Shown here one piece after another: positions 50,901-56,786 of a DNA stretch of 64,000 nucleotides; within the stretch, counting starts at the first letter, position 1; every line of letters starts with the position of its first letter. This DNA is from Dromiciops gliroides (lineage: Eukaryota; Chordata; Mammalia; Microbiotheria; Microbiotheriidae): the NCBI RefSeq assembly GCF_019393635.1, contig NC_057864.1, positions 495,440,216 to 495,504,215 of the forward strand, in the 5' to 3' direction. A program made the translations under genes and the position numbers. The notes beneath the pieces were generated by a model. That model worked only from the letters and a program-made list of their open reading frames with translations. It made no database searches and was not told the origin of the DNA.

Positions 50901-53030
50901 GCACGGCTGCCAAGGGAGGCAGGCTCATGGGTAGCCGGCGTCCCCTCACTCATGGCAAGCACCATGCTAGGCAGGGTCCCCAGGCAGGAGCAGGAAGCAC
51001 ACACTGGGCAGTGTGTCCCCCGGTCAGCCCACAAGGGGGCACTGGTGCCCTTCTCTGAAGCCCCAGGGCCATGCTGGGCAGAACTAAGCCAGCCATACTG
51101 AAGGGGGTCCCTCTCTTGCCCCCGACCCTGGGAGGGTTCAATGTGCCGGCGAGGCACCCACCTGGCTACTATCTCCTACGCCAGTCTGGCCAGTCAGGAC
51201 TCAGGGCCTTCTCTCCTTGTCAGAACAGCCAGCGGGGAGCCAGGCAGGGTGGCCATGCTGGGCTGACCAGGCCGAGGCTTCCCAAGCAAGTGCCAACAGT
51301 GTCCGACGGCTCATTTGGGGCTCCCGAGATGCAAAAACAGCACCCTTTTCTTTCCCTTCTCATGACCCAGCCCAGGCTCCCCTAAGCTGTGTGACCTTGG
51401 ATGAGCTGCTGCCCCTCTCTGGGCCTCTGGCCTCTTAGCTGTAAAGTGAGGGAGCTGGACTAGCTGGTCCCCAAGATCCCATCCCCCAACACACTGGATA
51501 CTCTCTGCCCGTGATTGGCTTGGCAAGGTCATGGGCACAGTCCTTCTTTCTGTACCACCCCTCCTCCCTGAAGCTGCTGTCTCCTGCCCCTCCTAGCAGC
51601 CATCCTCCCTCCCTGGGTCTCTCCGAAGAGGGAAATGAGGCAAAGGTGTGAGAAGCAGCATGGCTCTGGAAACCAAAGAGACTTAGGGACCTTCACATGC
51701 AGCTCCCAAGCTTTCACAGACAGGGAAACCGAGGCACAGCACAGCGAAGTGCCCTGCCACACAGGTAGGAAGCATCAGGGTTAGTGCCCTGCCTACTGTG
51801 CCACACTGCCTCTCATAAGAGCAAAACCACCTGAGACAGAAGTGAAGGTTCCCATTTCTAGGACATTCCTTGGTTTTCCTTGTGGGCCTAAGCCAGTGCT
51901 GACTGGCAGGAATCCGAGTCCCCACCCTAGGGGTGAGTGGGGCTCCCTTTGTGGCCCAGCTTGCTCTGTGGGCCACAAACCTCCCTTTCAGGTTAAGGTA
52001 CACCCCCACCTAGGACCAACCCTTCTACACGCCCACCCAAAAGGGTCTAAAAAGCCTGCATTAGAGGTCATGTTACCTCCTGAGGAAGACAGGAGGGCTC
52101 CTTCTGCCTGGCCCAGGCCTGGCTGTGAACTCATGGTGGCTGTGTCCAGGGGTGGCAATGTGACTGGAGGAGGCACGGGAAGGCTGGGTGACAAGGGAAG
52201 CCCCTAAGACGGAGGAGAGAGGGATGGGGTGGGAAAGAGAGAAGACAAGACATTGAAGTTTCCCATTTCATGCTAACTGTGGCCAGAGGCCCTGGGCAAC
52301 ACGAGGAGTGCTACCCTGGTCTCTGTCTCTGTCTCTCTCTGTCTCTGTCCCTCTCTGTCTCTGTCTCTCTATTTCTCTGTCCCCCTCTGTCTCTCTGTCT
52401 CTGTCTCTCTCTGTATCTCTTTCTCTCTCTCTCCCTCCCTTCCCCTGTCTGTCTCTGTCTCTATCTGTCTGTCTGTCTCTACCTCTCTCTCTCCCTCCTC
52501 TTTTCTCTCTCTCGTCTCTGTCTCTCTCCCTGTCTGTCTCTCTCGGTCCCTCTCTGTCTGTCTGTCTGTCTCTCTGTCTCTGTCTCTGTCTGCCTGTCTG
52601 TCTCTCTCTCTCTGTCTCTCTCCCTCTTTGTCTCTGTCTTCTCTCTGTCTCTGTCTCTGTCTCTCTATTTCTCTGTCCCCCTCTGTCTCTCTGTCTCTGT
52701 CTCTCTTTCTCTCTCTCTCCCTCCCTCCCCCTGTCTGTCTCTGTCTCTATCTGTCTGTCTGTCTCTACCTCTCTCTCTCCCTCCTCTTTTCTCTCTCTCG
52801 TCTCTGTCTCTCTCCCTGTCTGTCTCTCTCGGTCCCTGTCTCTCTGTCTCTGTCTGTCTCTCTCTCTGTCTCTCTCTCCCCCGTCTGTCTCTCTGTCTCT
52901 GTCTGTCTGTCTGTCTGTCTCTCTCTGTCTCTCTCCCTCTTTGTCTCTGTCTTCTCTTTGTCTCTGTTTCTCTCTGTCCCTGTCTCTTTCTGTCTCTCTG
53001 TCTCTCTCTGTCTCTGTCTCTGTCCCTCTG

Positions 53031-53075
<45 letters not shown>

Positions 53076-56000
53076 GTTGCTCATGCACACACAAACACAC
53101 ACGCACACGCACAGACACCCAGGGGTGCAGATGTGCAGGATGGCAGGGTACCACATTAAGACCAAGGGACATGCATGTGAAGGGCACAAGGGGTGGGTCT
53201 CATGCACGACTGTTCCTGTCCCTGAGGAGGTGTTTGGGGCAGGACGCCCGGCAATCCTCAGTGCCCTGGACTACAATGAGACAGTGGCTGTCGAGCATGA
53301 AGCAAGTGCCAAAGATGGGAGAGCTCATGCTCTCATTCCCATTCAAGCCAAGGGGCGGCCCAAGGCCTTCGGGCTCCCTCCAGGCTGCCTCTGTCAGGGT
53401 TAGTCAGCCTGGGCACTGGGTTCAGGAAGGACCCTGGACAGCACCCACTGGATGGAGCCTCCTTGACTGGGAAGGAGCAGGACAGGGGTTGCCCTGCAGA
53501 GGAAGGAGAAGACCCGGTCGGCCCACGCTCTGAGGACAGAAGCAAGAGGGGGAGGGGTAGATGTGAAGGGGCGGGTTGAGACTCTGAGACTCCAGCTAGA
53601 TAAAAATCCTAACAATGAGACGCGTCTCAGTACAGAATGGTCTGCCTCAGGAGGTAGTGAGCTCCCCGTCACTGGAGTGGCTGAGCAGAGGTTGGAGGCC
53701 ACTTTCTGGAGATGCTACAGCTGGGGTCCTTCATGGAGTACGGATCAGCCTGGCAGAGTGATGCCCAGGGCTTCGGGGCCCTTCCCACTCTGGGTCCCTG
53801 TGATAACCAGCAGGGAAGCCTGCACCTGCACCTGCACCCCACTGGCCCAATTCCTGGGCCTTGGAGAGGGCTGTGAGGCCCCTCCGCACTTCCGCCCAGG
53901 CCTGCTGAGACTTGGGCCAGGCTCCTCCTCAGGCCAGAAGCAGAGCCCCTCTCCAGGCCTGCCCATTCCACACTGTCTGACAGCAAAGCTAGGGGGGTGG
54001 GGGGGATGCCTCGGGTCTGCTCCAGGCCATGCAGGCACCAATCAGGGCAGGATGTGGGAGGCAGGGGGAAGGTGACAGGAGAGTTCAGATCCCACCTCAG
54101 ACCTGACAACGTGAGTGACCTTAGATAAGTCCCTTACTTCTGTGGGCCTCCATCCCCTCATTTGGGAAATGAGGACCTTAGACTCGCTCCAGCTGGGATC
54201 CTCCATGACTCTGCCTCCCTGGTCTTGACTTCCTCATGCAGCCCGCCTCCAGGGTCCCTTCTAGTGCCAGAGCCAGGGCCTGGGAGCCCAGACAGCCTTC
54301 TGGGGCAGCTCCACAGACATGGCTTCTCTCCCTAGAGGCCACCCCCTTCCTAAAGAGACACTGACTTGGCCTCCATAGGGCCAGAGGCCGCCACCCTCTC
54401 CAGCCTTGGTCACCTGATAGACACCCTCCCCAGGGGTCCCTGGGCTGCACGGAGATTGTCCACAGGGAAGGCCTGCTCACACTCATTCCCGCTTGGCTCC
54501 TGCACCCAGGGGACCCAGAAGACAAAACTCCCCTCTCGCTTCCTTCTGCCCCATTGGCAGGATCTCAGAGACCCGAGGAGTGCAAGAACAAACTGGGGGA
54601 GCCCTGATGCTGCAGGCCCAGAAGGGACCCTCCTGGGAGGCTCTTGTGGAACTGGGCAGGGTGTGGGCAGCAGTCAGCAGATGCTCAGCCCCAATGATGG
54701 GGGCTCTGGTAACAGGCATCTCAGGGCTTTCAAGAGCTATAGGCTGATGCTGGGAGCCCCTGAGATCCCTGAGGGCTGGAGGGAAGCAGCGAGCACCCAC
54801 TGGTGCCCTTCCCCCTAAAAAGGATGGGGCTTAGCACGGCCCAGTGACTGCAGGCCCTTCTGCTTAGCAAAGGTACCTTCAGAGAAGGCCCAGGCTTCTA
54901 GCTACACTAAGCCAATTAGCTGGGTGCTGCCCAGGGAAGACGGGCACCATCTGGATTTCTAGTACAGTACAAATAGCTTAGCAGTCGCTTTGCACTTCTT
55001 AACAGTAGCTAAGTTAATGAGACATAAAGGGATTTTTAAAAAGAACATGATCCAGGTACTAGAGACAAGGAGATAGAGGCAGAGAAGGGAGAAGGGGGGG
55101 AGGGAAGGGAGAGGGAAGGGGGAGAGAGAAAGGAAGGAAGGGAGGGAGGGAGGAACGGAGGAAGGGATGGAGGGAAGGAGGGAGGGAGGGAGGAAAGGAA
55201 AGGAAGAAGGGAAGGAGGGAAGGAGGGAGGGAAGAAAGAAGGGAGGAAAGGAAGGAAGGAGAAAGGGAGAGAGGGAGGAAAGGAAGTGTAACGATTGGCA
55301 TGATGCCACTTGCTGGAGCGCTACTGTGGGAAAGTTCGGCCATGAGACGAAGGCGTCTGAGGGCAGGACCATGCGGCTTTTCTTTGGTGTCAGAAAGTGA
55401 CGTTTGCTTGTGGGAGGAAGAAGCGGGGGCTGGCTCTCTGACTCTCTTTTGCCAGGACTCTCATGGAGAGAGTCAAGACTGGCATCTTAAAGGGACACTT
55501 CCTATTTCTATTCTTTTCTTCTGCTTGATCCTGACTTGGATCTGGATGCTCACAATTGATGTCTGACTGAACAGATGCATGATGTGAAAATGACTCCCAT
55601 GGACTGAGAAGAAGGAATGGGTAGAACTAGACAGACAGAGGGTCTCTCAGTTCTGAAATGTCGAGGTTAATGGTCCCTGGCAACACAAATTCAAGGAATT
55701 TGCCTCAGGTCATAGGAATGAGAGGTGGAAACAGGGCTGTGCCAGCGCTGGCTTGAACTGGCCTGAGACAGCCGACTGTAAAATTTTCAGAGTGAGCATT
55801 TACACCTCAAAAATTGGCAAACACGACAAAGCAGGGATGGATTTGTTATTTTGGTGATTGTATAGACTTACCAATTAATGCACCTTAAACTCAAAAATCT
55901 ATCAGCTGTTTTCTTTCCCCAAAGAGCCGGTTATTAAATGTTTACCAGCACCCCTCTGGGCAGAAGGGACCTCAACGACCATCTACTTTATCCTTGCTTA

Positions 56001-56786
56001 TTTATAAAGGATGAGGCCAAGGTCCAGAGGGAAAGGCCGTGGCCCAAATCCCTCAGCCATTTGAAAGCAGAAGCGGGGTCTGCACCCTTAAATTATGGAA
56101 GAAATGCTATTCACATTCCCATGGTTGTTGTTGCTATAAAGAAGGCCCCCTGAAACACACAAGCACACACACGCGCACACACATTCACATATGACCTACA
56201 CGTGTCTGTGCACAAGCACACACCTGCATGTGCATGCACGTGACTCTCAGGCTCTCCCAGACTTACCATGTCTGACCCCGAGGACCCCCCCTGCTCATCG
56301 GCTCCACTTCCAAAGTCTCCGGATGCCTAGATTGTTTCAGAATAAAAAAGAACAGTGAAGGGTCCAGAGGAGTGCCAAGGCCAGGGGCCCCAGGGAATGC
56401 TGGGTCTCTGGGACCCTTGTCATCAACCACGCCAGACCTCCCTGGAGACTGGACACTTCCCATGGCATGTCTAGTTGTGTGCTGAGGGACAAAACAGATG
56501 CACATGGCCCCCGTCCTAAGGAGGAGCTAGGGATGGGCCCAGCCTCAGGGGCAGCTCCCCTGGGCTCTCCTTTGGGTCTGGGAGCGTGATGAGCCCAGCA
56601 CCGACACTTGGCCTCTTCCCCCGAGGCACAAGGAAGGCTGTCCTGAGCTGGAACAGACCCTCCCTCCAGGCCCAGGGGCCCAGGTGGGCTGACACTCACC
56701 CCGTCACTGTCGTCATCATCATCACCCAGACACTGCAGCAGTGTCACCCGGGGGTCCCCTCGCAGCTTTAACTCAGAGATCACCCC
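17745..56786 (-). CDS. COL18A1: COL18A1, collagen XVIII alpha-1 chain / endostatin precursor (38 coding exons; TSPN and N terminus outside window)
   Basis: Basement-membrane multiplexin and heparan-sulfate proteoglycan; its C-terminal fragment is the angiogenesis inhibitor endostatin. Thirty-eight exons on the - strand join with consistent phases into 1,114 residues plus stop. In order: the segment after TSPN (GVISELKL) with acidic Ser-Gly repeats; a Pro-rich linker; interrupted Gly-X-Y blocks; the trimerisation domain ([19 protein letters not shown]); the hinge; and a 185-residue endostatin starting HTHHDFQPA. Agreement with human COL18A1 recalled from memory is exact over stretches such as [20 protein letters not shown]. 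Conserved SG sites in acidic context ([30 protein letters not shown]) fit glycosaminoglycan attachment. Most exons are multiples of 9 or 3 bp, as in collagen genes. Exons upstream of e1 lie past 64000. One short human exon (SVLSVPGPE) was not found. Confidence 0.98.
18413..18528 (-). CDS. COL18A1: COL18A1 e37: endostatin core
   Basis: 116 bp, phase 0 in, phase 2 out. [20 protein letters not shown] then [19 protein letters not shown]; human [20 protein letters not shown] and DVLRHPTW. Flanked by cccag and gtgagt. Confidence 0.97.
19080..19255 (+). mobile_element. MIR/MAR1-type SINE
   Basis: gacctgagttcaaatctgcc, cagctctctcatctgtaaag and the following tail match the common mammalian/marsupial tRNA-derived core SINE pattern. 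Old and diverged; between e36 and e37. Confidence 0.65.
19422..19619 (-). CDS. COL18A1: COL18A1 e36: endostatin core
   Basis: 66 codons from [20 protein letters not shown] to SNVPIVNLQ. Contains [20 protein letters not shown] and [13 protein letters not shown], nearly identical to human. The first His is the fourth zinc-site residue position (His11). Flanked by ttgcag and gtaggc. Confidence 0.97.
20031..20354 (-). CDS. COL18A1: COL18A1 e35: endostatin hinge and N terminus
   Basis: 108 codons between ctccag and gtaagt. Starts [14 protein letters not shown], contains AKPWRADDI (human ARPWRADDI) and ends [12 protein letters not shown]. The hinge is cut by proteases to release endostatin, whose first residue is the His at 20055-20057. 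Human has about 82 residues here, so this hinge is about 26 residues longer, mostly Ser/Gly/Pro and His/Pro/Tyr-rich. Confidence 0.95.
20430..20515. repeat. Degenerate TG/CA-rich tract
   Basis: Alternating tgcatgtgcat / gtgtatgtgtgt words between e34 and e35. Confidence 0.65.
20629..20661 (-). CDS. COL18A1: COL18A1 e34: 33-bp NC1 exon
   Basis: Eleven codons [11 protein letters not shown]; human LEARTPLPRGT. Flanked by tgcag-type acceptor (caactg on the + strand) and gtaagt. Confidence 0.92.
21209..21410 (-). mobile_element. WSINE1-type SINE, inverted, with target-site duplication
   Basis: Element about 21225-21394 on the - strand (gtgaggcaattggggttaag ... cctagctgcccc). Flanks carry ggatcaatcccatttt at 21209-21224 and ggatcagtcccatttt at 21395-21410, 15 of 16 identical. 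It lies between e33 and e34. Confidence 0.88.
21587..21715 (-). CDS. COL18A1: COL18A1 e33: NC1 trimerisation domain
   Basis: 43 codons, [43 protein letters not shown]. The human domain has [20 protein letters not shown] and drives chain trimerisation. The acceptor is a tandem NAGNAG (tagcag); I chose the second AG because it gives the human length of 43 residues. Donor gtgaga. Confidence 0.95.
22031..22104 (-). CDS. COL18A1: COL18A1 e32: last collagenous exon
   Basis: 74 bp, phase 1 in. Encodes [20 protein letters not shown] then TSSG (human ISVPG to TMGASSG). Flanked by ctcag and gtgagt. The acceptor sits in a (GA/CT) run. Confidence 0.95.
22188..22332 (-). CDS. COL18A1: COL18A1 e31: most conserved collagenous exon
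   Basis: 145 bp, phase 0 in, phase 1 out. [20 protein letters not shown] then [20 protein letters not shown] then SFPGPHRQ, identical to human as recalled over its whole length. Flanked by cttag and gtaagt. Confidence 0.97.
23496..23618 (-). CDS. COL18A1: COL18A1 e30: collagenous exon
   Basis: 41 codons: [36 protein letters not shown] and YPGVP. Human has [20 protein letters not shown] and ends YPGIP. Flanked by tgtag and gtaagg. Confidence 0.95.
24420..24545 (+). mobile_element. MIR/MAR1-type SINE
   Basis: gagttcaaatcctacctcag and tcagtctgctcatctgtaaa give the same core pattern; preceded by a short (TC)n run at about 24355-24376. Confidence 0.6.
25075..25118 (-). CDS. COL18A1: COL18A1 e29: 44-bp non-collagenous exon
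   Basis: Phase 1 in, phase 0 out; encodes [14 protein letters not shown], an interruption of the same length as human QFPFDFLQLEAEMK. Flanked by actag and gtgagt. Confidence 0.92.
25268..25405 (-). mobile_element. WSINE1-type SINE, inverted, older
   Basis: From tttttgcaggacaatgaggg to cacctagcggcccc. Imperfect flanking copies (gaagggtgtcccc, gaaggatgcccc) suggest a decayed target-site duplication. Lies between e28 and e29. Confidence 0.8.
26412..26474 (-). CDS. COL18A1: COL18A1 e28: collagenous exon
   Basis: 63 bp, phase 1 in and out. [20 protein letters not shown] matches human [20 protein letters not shown]. Flanked by tctag and gtaagc. Confidence 0.95.
26567..26684 (+). repeat. 118-bp direct repeat, copy 1
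   Basis: From tcccacagattctcgtcact to agcctggggagtca. Matches 28368-28485 at 117 of 118 positions by eye. Confidence 0.95.
27131..27173 (-). CDS. COL18A1: COL18A1 e27: 43-bp exon
   Basis: Phase 0 in, phase 1 out. Encodes [15 protein letters not shown] with the last Gly completed by e28; human [14 protein letters not shown]. Flanked by ctcag and gtaagg. Confidence 0.93.
27480..27790. mobile_element. Composite of old LINE/MIR sequence and an RTE-related SINE
   Basis: 27480-27580 resembles L2/MIR (caggcactttgctaagtgct). 27590-27680 carries ttcagtcacgtccgactctg and ttggcaaag...ctggagtg, a sequence type found in RTE/BovB-linked SINEs. 27685-27790 is a MIR-like end on the - strand. Family assignment is from memory. 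Confidence 0.6.
27984..28061 (-). CDS. COL18A1: COL18A1 e26: collagenous exon ending in interruption
   Basis: 26 codons. [19 protein letters not shown] is followed by TSFYDNN (human TPVYDSNV). Flanked by ttcag and gtaagt. It lies between the two copies of a 118-bp direct repeat. Confidence 0.94.
28368..28485 (+). repeat. 118-bp direct repeat, copy 2
   Basis: Same 118 bp as 26567-26684 with a single a/g difference near the start; surrounding sequence is unrelated. Confidence 0.95.
29525..29599 (-). CDS. COL18A1: COL18A1 e25: collagenous exon with interruption
   Basis: 25 codons from [15 protein letters not shown] (identical to human) to [10 protein letters not shown]. Human has GDASLGFGMR, so the first interruption residue is Ala where human keeps Gly. 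Flanked by ttcag and gtgagt. Confidence 0.95.
30271..30324 (-). CDS. COL18A1: COL18A1 e24: 54-bp collagenous exon
   Basis: 18 codons [18 protein letters not shown], two residues different from human. Flanked by tctag and gtaagc. Confidence 0.96.
30937..30963 (-). CDS. COL18A1: COL18A1 e23: 27-bp collagenous exon
   Basis: Nine codons GDQGYRGPP; human GEPGFRGPP. Flanked by cacag and gtaagt. Confidence 0.93.
31945..31998 (-). CDS. COL18A1: COL18A1 e22: collagenous exon with interruption
   Basis: 18 codons [18 protein letters not shown]. The human counterpart, [15 protein letters not shown] to QKGAK, is seven residues longer. Acceptor attag, donor gttaga. Confidence 0.9.
32240..32302 (-). CDS. 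COL18A1: COL18A1 e21: collagenous exon
   Basis: 21 codons [20 protein letters not shown] then K; human [20 protein letters not shown]. Flanked by tccag and gtaaga. Confidence 0.95.
33143..33169 (-). CDS. COL18A1: COL18A1 e20: 27-bp collagenous exon
   Basis: Nine codons GRPGYAGFP; human GRPGFAGFP. Flanked by cccag and gtaagt. Confidence 0.93.
33527..33712 (-). mobile_element. WSINE1-type SINE, inverted, with target-site duplication
   Basis: Element 33543-33696 starts with a poly-T run (its A tail) and ends gctgcccc. The 16-bp duplication agggatgttcactctt is at 33527-33542 and 33697-33712. Young insertion between e19 and e20. Confidence 0.9.
33943..34067. repeat. Three tandem copies of a 42-bp unit
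   Basis: Copies begin at 33943, 33985 and 34027 with gggcatggg/aggcatggg and share cactcacagcctggcattag. In the intron between e19 and e20. Confidence 0.93.
34875..34964 (-). CDS. COL18A1: COL18A1 e19: collagenous exon ending in interruption
   Basis: 30 codons. [20 protein letters not shown] is followed by the non-collagenous [10 protein letters not shown] (human PVVYVSEQDG). Flanked by tccag and gtaagg. Human has a further short exon SVLSVPGPE next; none was found here. Confidence 0.95.
35653..35688 (-). CDS. COL18A1: COL18A1 e18: 36-bp collagenous exon
   Basis: Twelve codons [12 protein letters not shown]; human GPKGDRGSRGEK. Flanked by tgcag and gtaggc. Confidence 0.93.
36443..36496 (-). 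CDS. COL18A1: COL18A1 e17: 54-bp collagenous exon
   Basis: 18 codons [18 protein letters not shown]; the matching human stretch, [19 protein letters not shown] and on, is two triplets longer. Flanked by ttcag and gtaagg. Confidence 0.94.
37465..37500 (-). CDS. COL18A1: COL18A1 e16: 36-bp collagenous exon
   Basis: Twelve codons [12 protein letters not shown]; human [12 protein letters not shown]. Flanked by ttcag and gtgagg. Confidence 0.92.
37867..38065 (+). mobile_element. WSINE1-type SINE with A-rich (AAAAT)n tail
   Basis: Head gggcagctgggtggtgcagtg at 37867, then sequence diverged from the younger copies, and a tail expanded into an AAAAT/AAATA repeat (about 38010-38065). Imperfect flanks (gagaaaatcaagg, gaggaaatcgagg) may be the target duplication. 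Confidence 0.78.
38518..38544 (-). CDS. COL18A1: COL18A1 e15: 27-bp collagenous exon
   Basis: Nine codons GPPGFPGPK; human GPPGLPGLK. Acceptor aacag, donor gtcagg. Confidence 0.9.
39018..39560. repeat. Minisatellite, about seven copies of a 79/80-bp unit
   Basis: The unit contains gggtctggggccctgtgggc then atcgatctgcccagtcctag. Copies start at 39025, 39104, 39184, 39263, 39343, 39423 and 39503 (spacing 79, 80, 79, 80, 80, 80); the last copy is diverged. Lies in the intron between e14 and e15. Confidence 0.97.
39770..39841 (-). CDS. COL18A1: COL18A1 e14: non-collagenous exon with SG site
   Basis: 24 codons [20 protein letters not shown] then EGPQ. Human starts [13 protein letters not shown]. 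Conserved acidic Ser-Gly context. Acceptor cctag; donor gtactg deviates from consensus at +4 to +5. Confidence 0.94.
41080..41220 (-). CDS. COL18A1: COL18A1 e13: long collagenous exon
   Basis: 47 codons from [20 protein letters not shown] to [11 protein letters not shown]; human ends GPPGPGLPAGF. Flanked by ttacag and gtaagt. Confidence 0.96.
41900..41926 (-). CDS. COL18A1: COL18A1 e12: 27-bp collagenous exon
   Basis: Nine codons GDVGSPGPK between ttgcag and gtatga. Confidence 0.9.
42977..43039 (-). CDS. COL18A1: COL18A1 e11: collagenous exon
   Basis: 21 codons, [20 protein letters not shown] then R. Flanked by ttgcag and gtaagg. Sequence is less conserved than neighbouring exons but keeps strict Gly-X-Y. 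Confidence 0.93.
43652..43810 (-). CDS. COL18A1: COL18A1 e10: collagenous exon with NST interruption
   Basis: 53 codons. [20 protein letters not shown] is identical to human, followed by [19 protein letters not shown]. The NST is an N-glycosylation sequon at the place of NSS in human. Flanked by tccag and gtaagt. Confidence 0.96.
44489..44542 (-). CDS. COL18A1: COL18A1 e9: non-collagenous exon with SG site
   Basis: 18 codons [18 protein letters not shown], one residue different from human (DLEALR). The Ser-Gly in EGSGFGGD is a conserved glycosaminoglycan-type site. Flanked by tgtag and gtgagt. Confidence 0.96.
44730..44870 (-). mobile_element. WSINE1-type SINE, inverted, diverged
   Basis: tttgcagggcaatgagggtt through gatttgaactcaggtcct to ctacaccacctcattgtcc. 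More diverged than the other copies; no clear target-site duplication. Confidence 0.75.
45590..45935 (+). mobile_element. Two adjacent MIR/MAR1-type SINE remnants
   Basis: 45595-45785 carries gagttcaaatcaagcctcgg and a typical middle; 45825-45935 repeats the end motif (cctcagtttcctcatctgta). Both are on the + strand and diverged, between e8 and e9. Confidence 0.55.
46643..46729 (-). CDS. COL18A1: COL18A1 e8: collagenous exon ending in interruption
   Basis: 29 codons. Gly-X-Y repeats ([19 protein letters not shown]) end with the non-collagenous AFRLDKL; human ends SFRHDKL. Flanked by cacag and gtgagt. Confidence 0.95.
46846..46908 (-). CDS. COL18A1: COL18A1 e7: collagenous exon
   Basis: 21 codons from [20 protein letters not shown]; human [20 protein letters not shown]. 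Flanked by cctag and gtgagg. Confidence 0.95.
47690..47950 (+). mobile_element. L1-like LINE fragment (3' part of ORF2), decayed
   Basis: AT-rich block with [24 protein letters not shown] coding, resembling the region near the end of L1 ORF2. Truncated at both ends and lacking a full frame, so not functional. Confidence 0.5.
48013..48039 (-). CDS. COL18A1: COL18A1 e6: 27-bp collagenous exon
   Basis: Nine codons, GDPGEDGKP, identical to the human exon as recalled. Flanked by ctag and gtaagt. Confidence 0.92.
48597..48794 (-). CDS. COL18A1: COL18A1 e5: first collagenous exon
   Basis: 66 codons between cttag and gtaagt. Contains [20 protein letters not shown], an interruption [15 protein letters not shown], then [15 protein letters not shown]. 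Human has [16 protein letters not shown]. The two cysteines I recall in this human segment are absent here. Confidence 0.94.
48961..49010 (-). CDS. COL18A1: COL18A1 e4: short linker exon
   Basis: 50 bp, acceptor ctaagcag, donor gtgggc. Its length restores the phase between e3 (ends phase 1) and e5 (starts phase 0) and gives [17 protein letters not shown]. Similarity to human (LPGSDSVSTWD) is weak, so the call rests mainly on splice sites and phase. Confidence 0.68.
49011..52076 (-). other. COL18A1 intron between e3 and e4
   Basis: Non-coding. An old L2/MIR-like stretch (about 49420-49545) runs into a partial inverted SINE (49555-49665). The rest is unrecognised. No Gly-X-Y or other COL18A1-like frame was seen on the - strand. 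Confidence 0.6.
49420..49665 (-). mobile_element. L2/MIR-like stretch fused to partial inverted WSINE1-type SINE
   Basis: 49420-49545 has the aatgtttatatagtgcttac / caggaactgaggc-type pattern of L2/MIR3; 49555-49665 is ttaagtgacttgcccagggt to gatttgacctcaag, a partial inverted SINE. Confidence 0.55.
52077..52203 (-). CDS. COL18A1: COL18A1 e3: Pro-rich linker
   Basis: 127 bp, phase 0 in and phase 1 out. Flanked by cttag and gtaaca. Core [14 protein letters not shown] matches human RLPAPPPVTTPPLAG. It lies just beside a long CT satellite in the same intron cluster. Confidence 0.88.
52319..53075. repeat. CT/CTG satellite with about 300-bp higher-order repeat
   Basis: About 757 bases of TCTG, TCTC and CCTC words. 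A distinctive block (tatttctctgtccccctctg and on) recurs 296 bases later (52371 and 52667), and tccctctttgtctctgtctt recurs 313 bases apart (52621 and 52934). Confidence 0.93.
53575..53745 (+). mobile_element. CR1/L3-like LINE 3' fragment
   Basis: aatggtctgcctcaggaggt, agtgagctccccgtcactgg and gcagaggttggaggccac match the end of the common CR1/L3-type dispersed sequence of amniotes. Assigned from memory. Confidence 0.5.
55080..55290. repeat. GGAA/GGGA simple repeat
   Basis: Irregular aggaagggaggg-type tract of about 210 purine bases in the e2-e3 intron. Confidence 0.93.
56155..56250. repeat. Degenerate CA-rich tract
   Basis: acacacaagcacacacacgc-type sequence just downstream of e2 in gene orientation. 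Confidence 0.75.
56267..56326 (-). CDS. COL18A1: COL18A1 e2: Ser-Gly-rich acidic exon
   Basis: 20 codons, [20 protein letters not shown], flanked by tctag and gtaagt. Human begins ASGDSGSGLGDARE. Several SG dipeptides beside acidic residues make it a likely heparan-sulfate attachment segment. Confidence 0.9.
56700..56786 (-). CDS. COL18A1: COL18A1 e1: segment after the TSPN domain, acidic
   Basis: 29 codons between ttag (AG at 56787-56788) and gtgagt (GT at 56698-56699), phase 0. Starts [14 protein letters not shown] and ends GDDDDDSDG. Human has GVISELKVRRDPQV and DDSDG at the same places. It directly follows the TSPN/laminin-G-like domain in the protein. Confidence 0.93.

Larger units (their letters stand above)
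52204..56266 (-). other. COL18A1 intron between e2 and e3
   Basis: Non-coding. Contains a 0.75-kb CT/CTG satellite (52319-53075), a CR1/L3-like fragment (53575-53745), a SINE remnant (54087-54225), a GGAA/GGGA tract (55080-55290) and a CA-rich stretch (56155-56250). The long open frames over 52270-53530 are products of the satellite, not genes. Confidence 0.65.

Noticed and set aside
52270..53530. Open frames of 283-377 codons rich in Leu/Ser/Cys/Val
   Set aside because: They are translations of the CT/CTG satellite, present in three forward frames and on the reverse strand; no protein similarity and no splice context.
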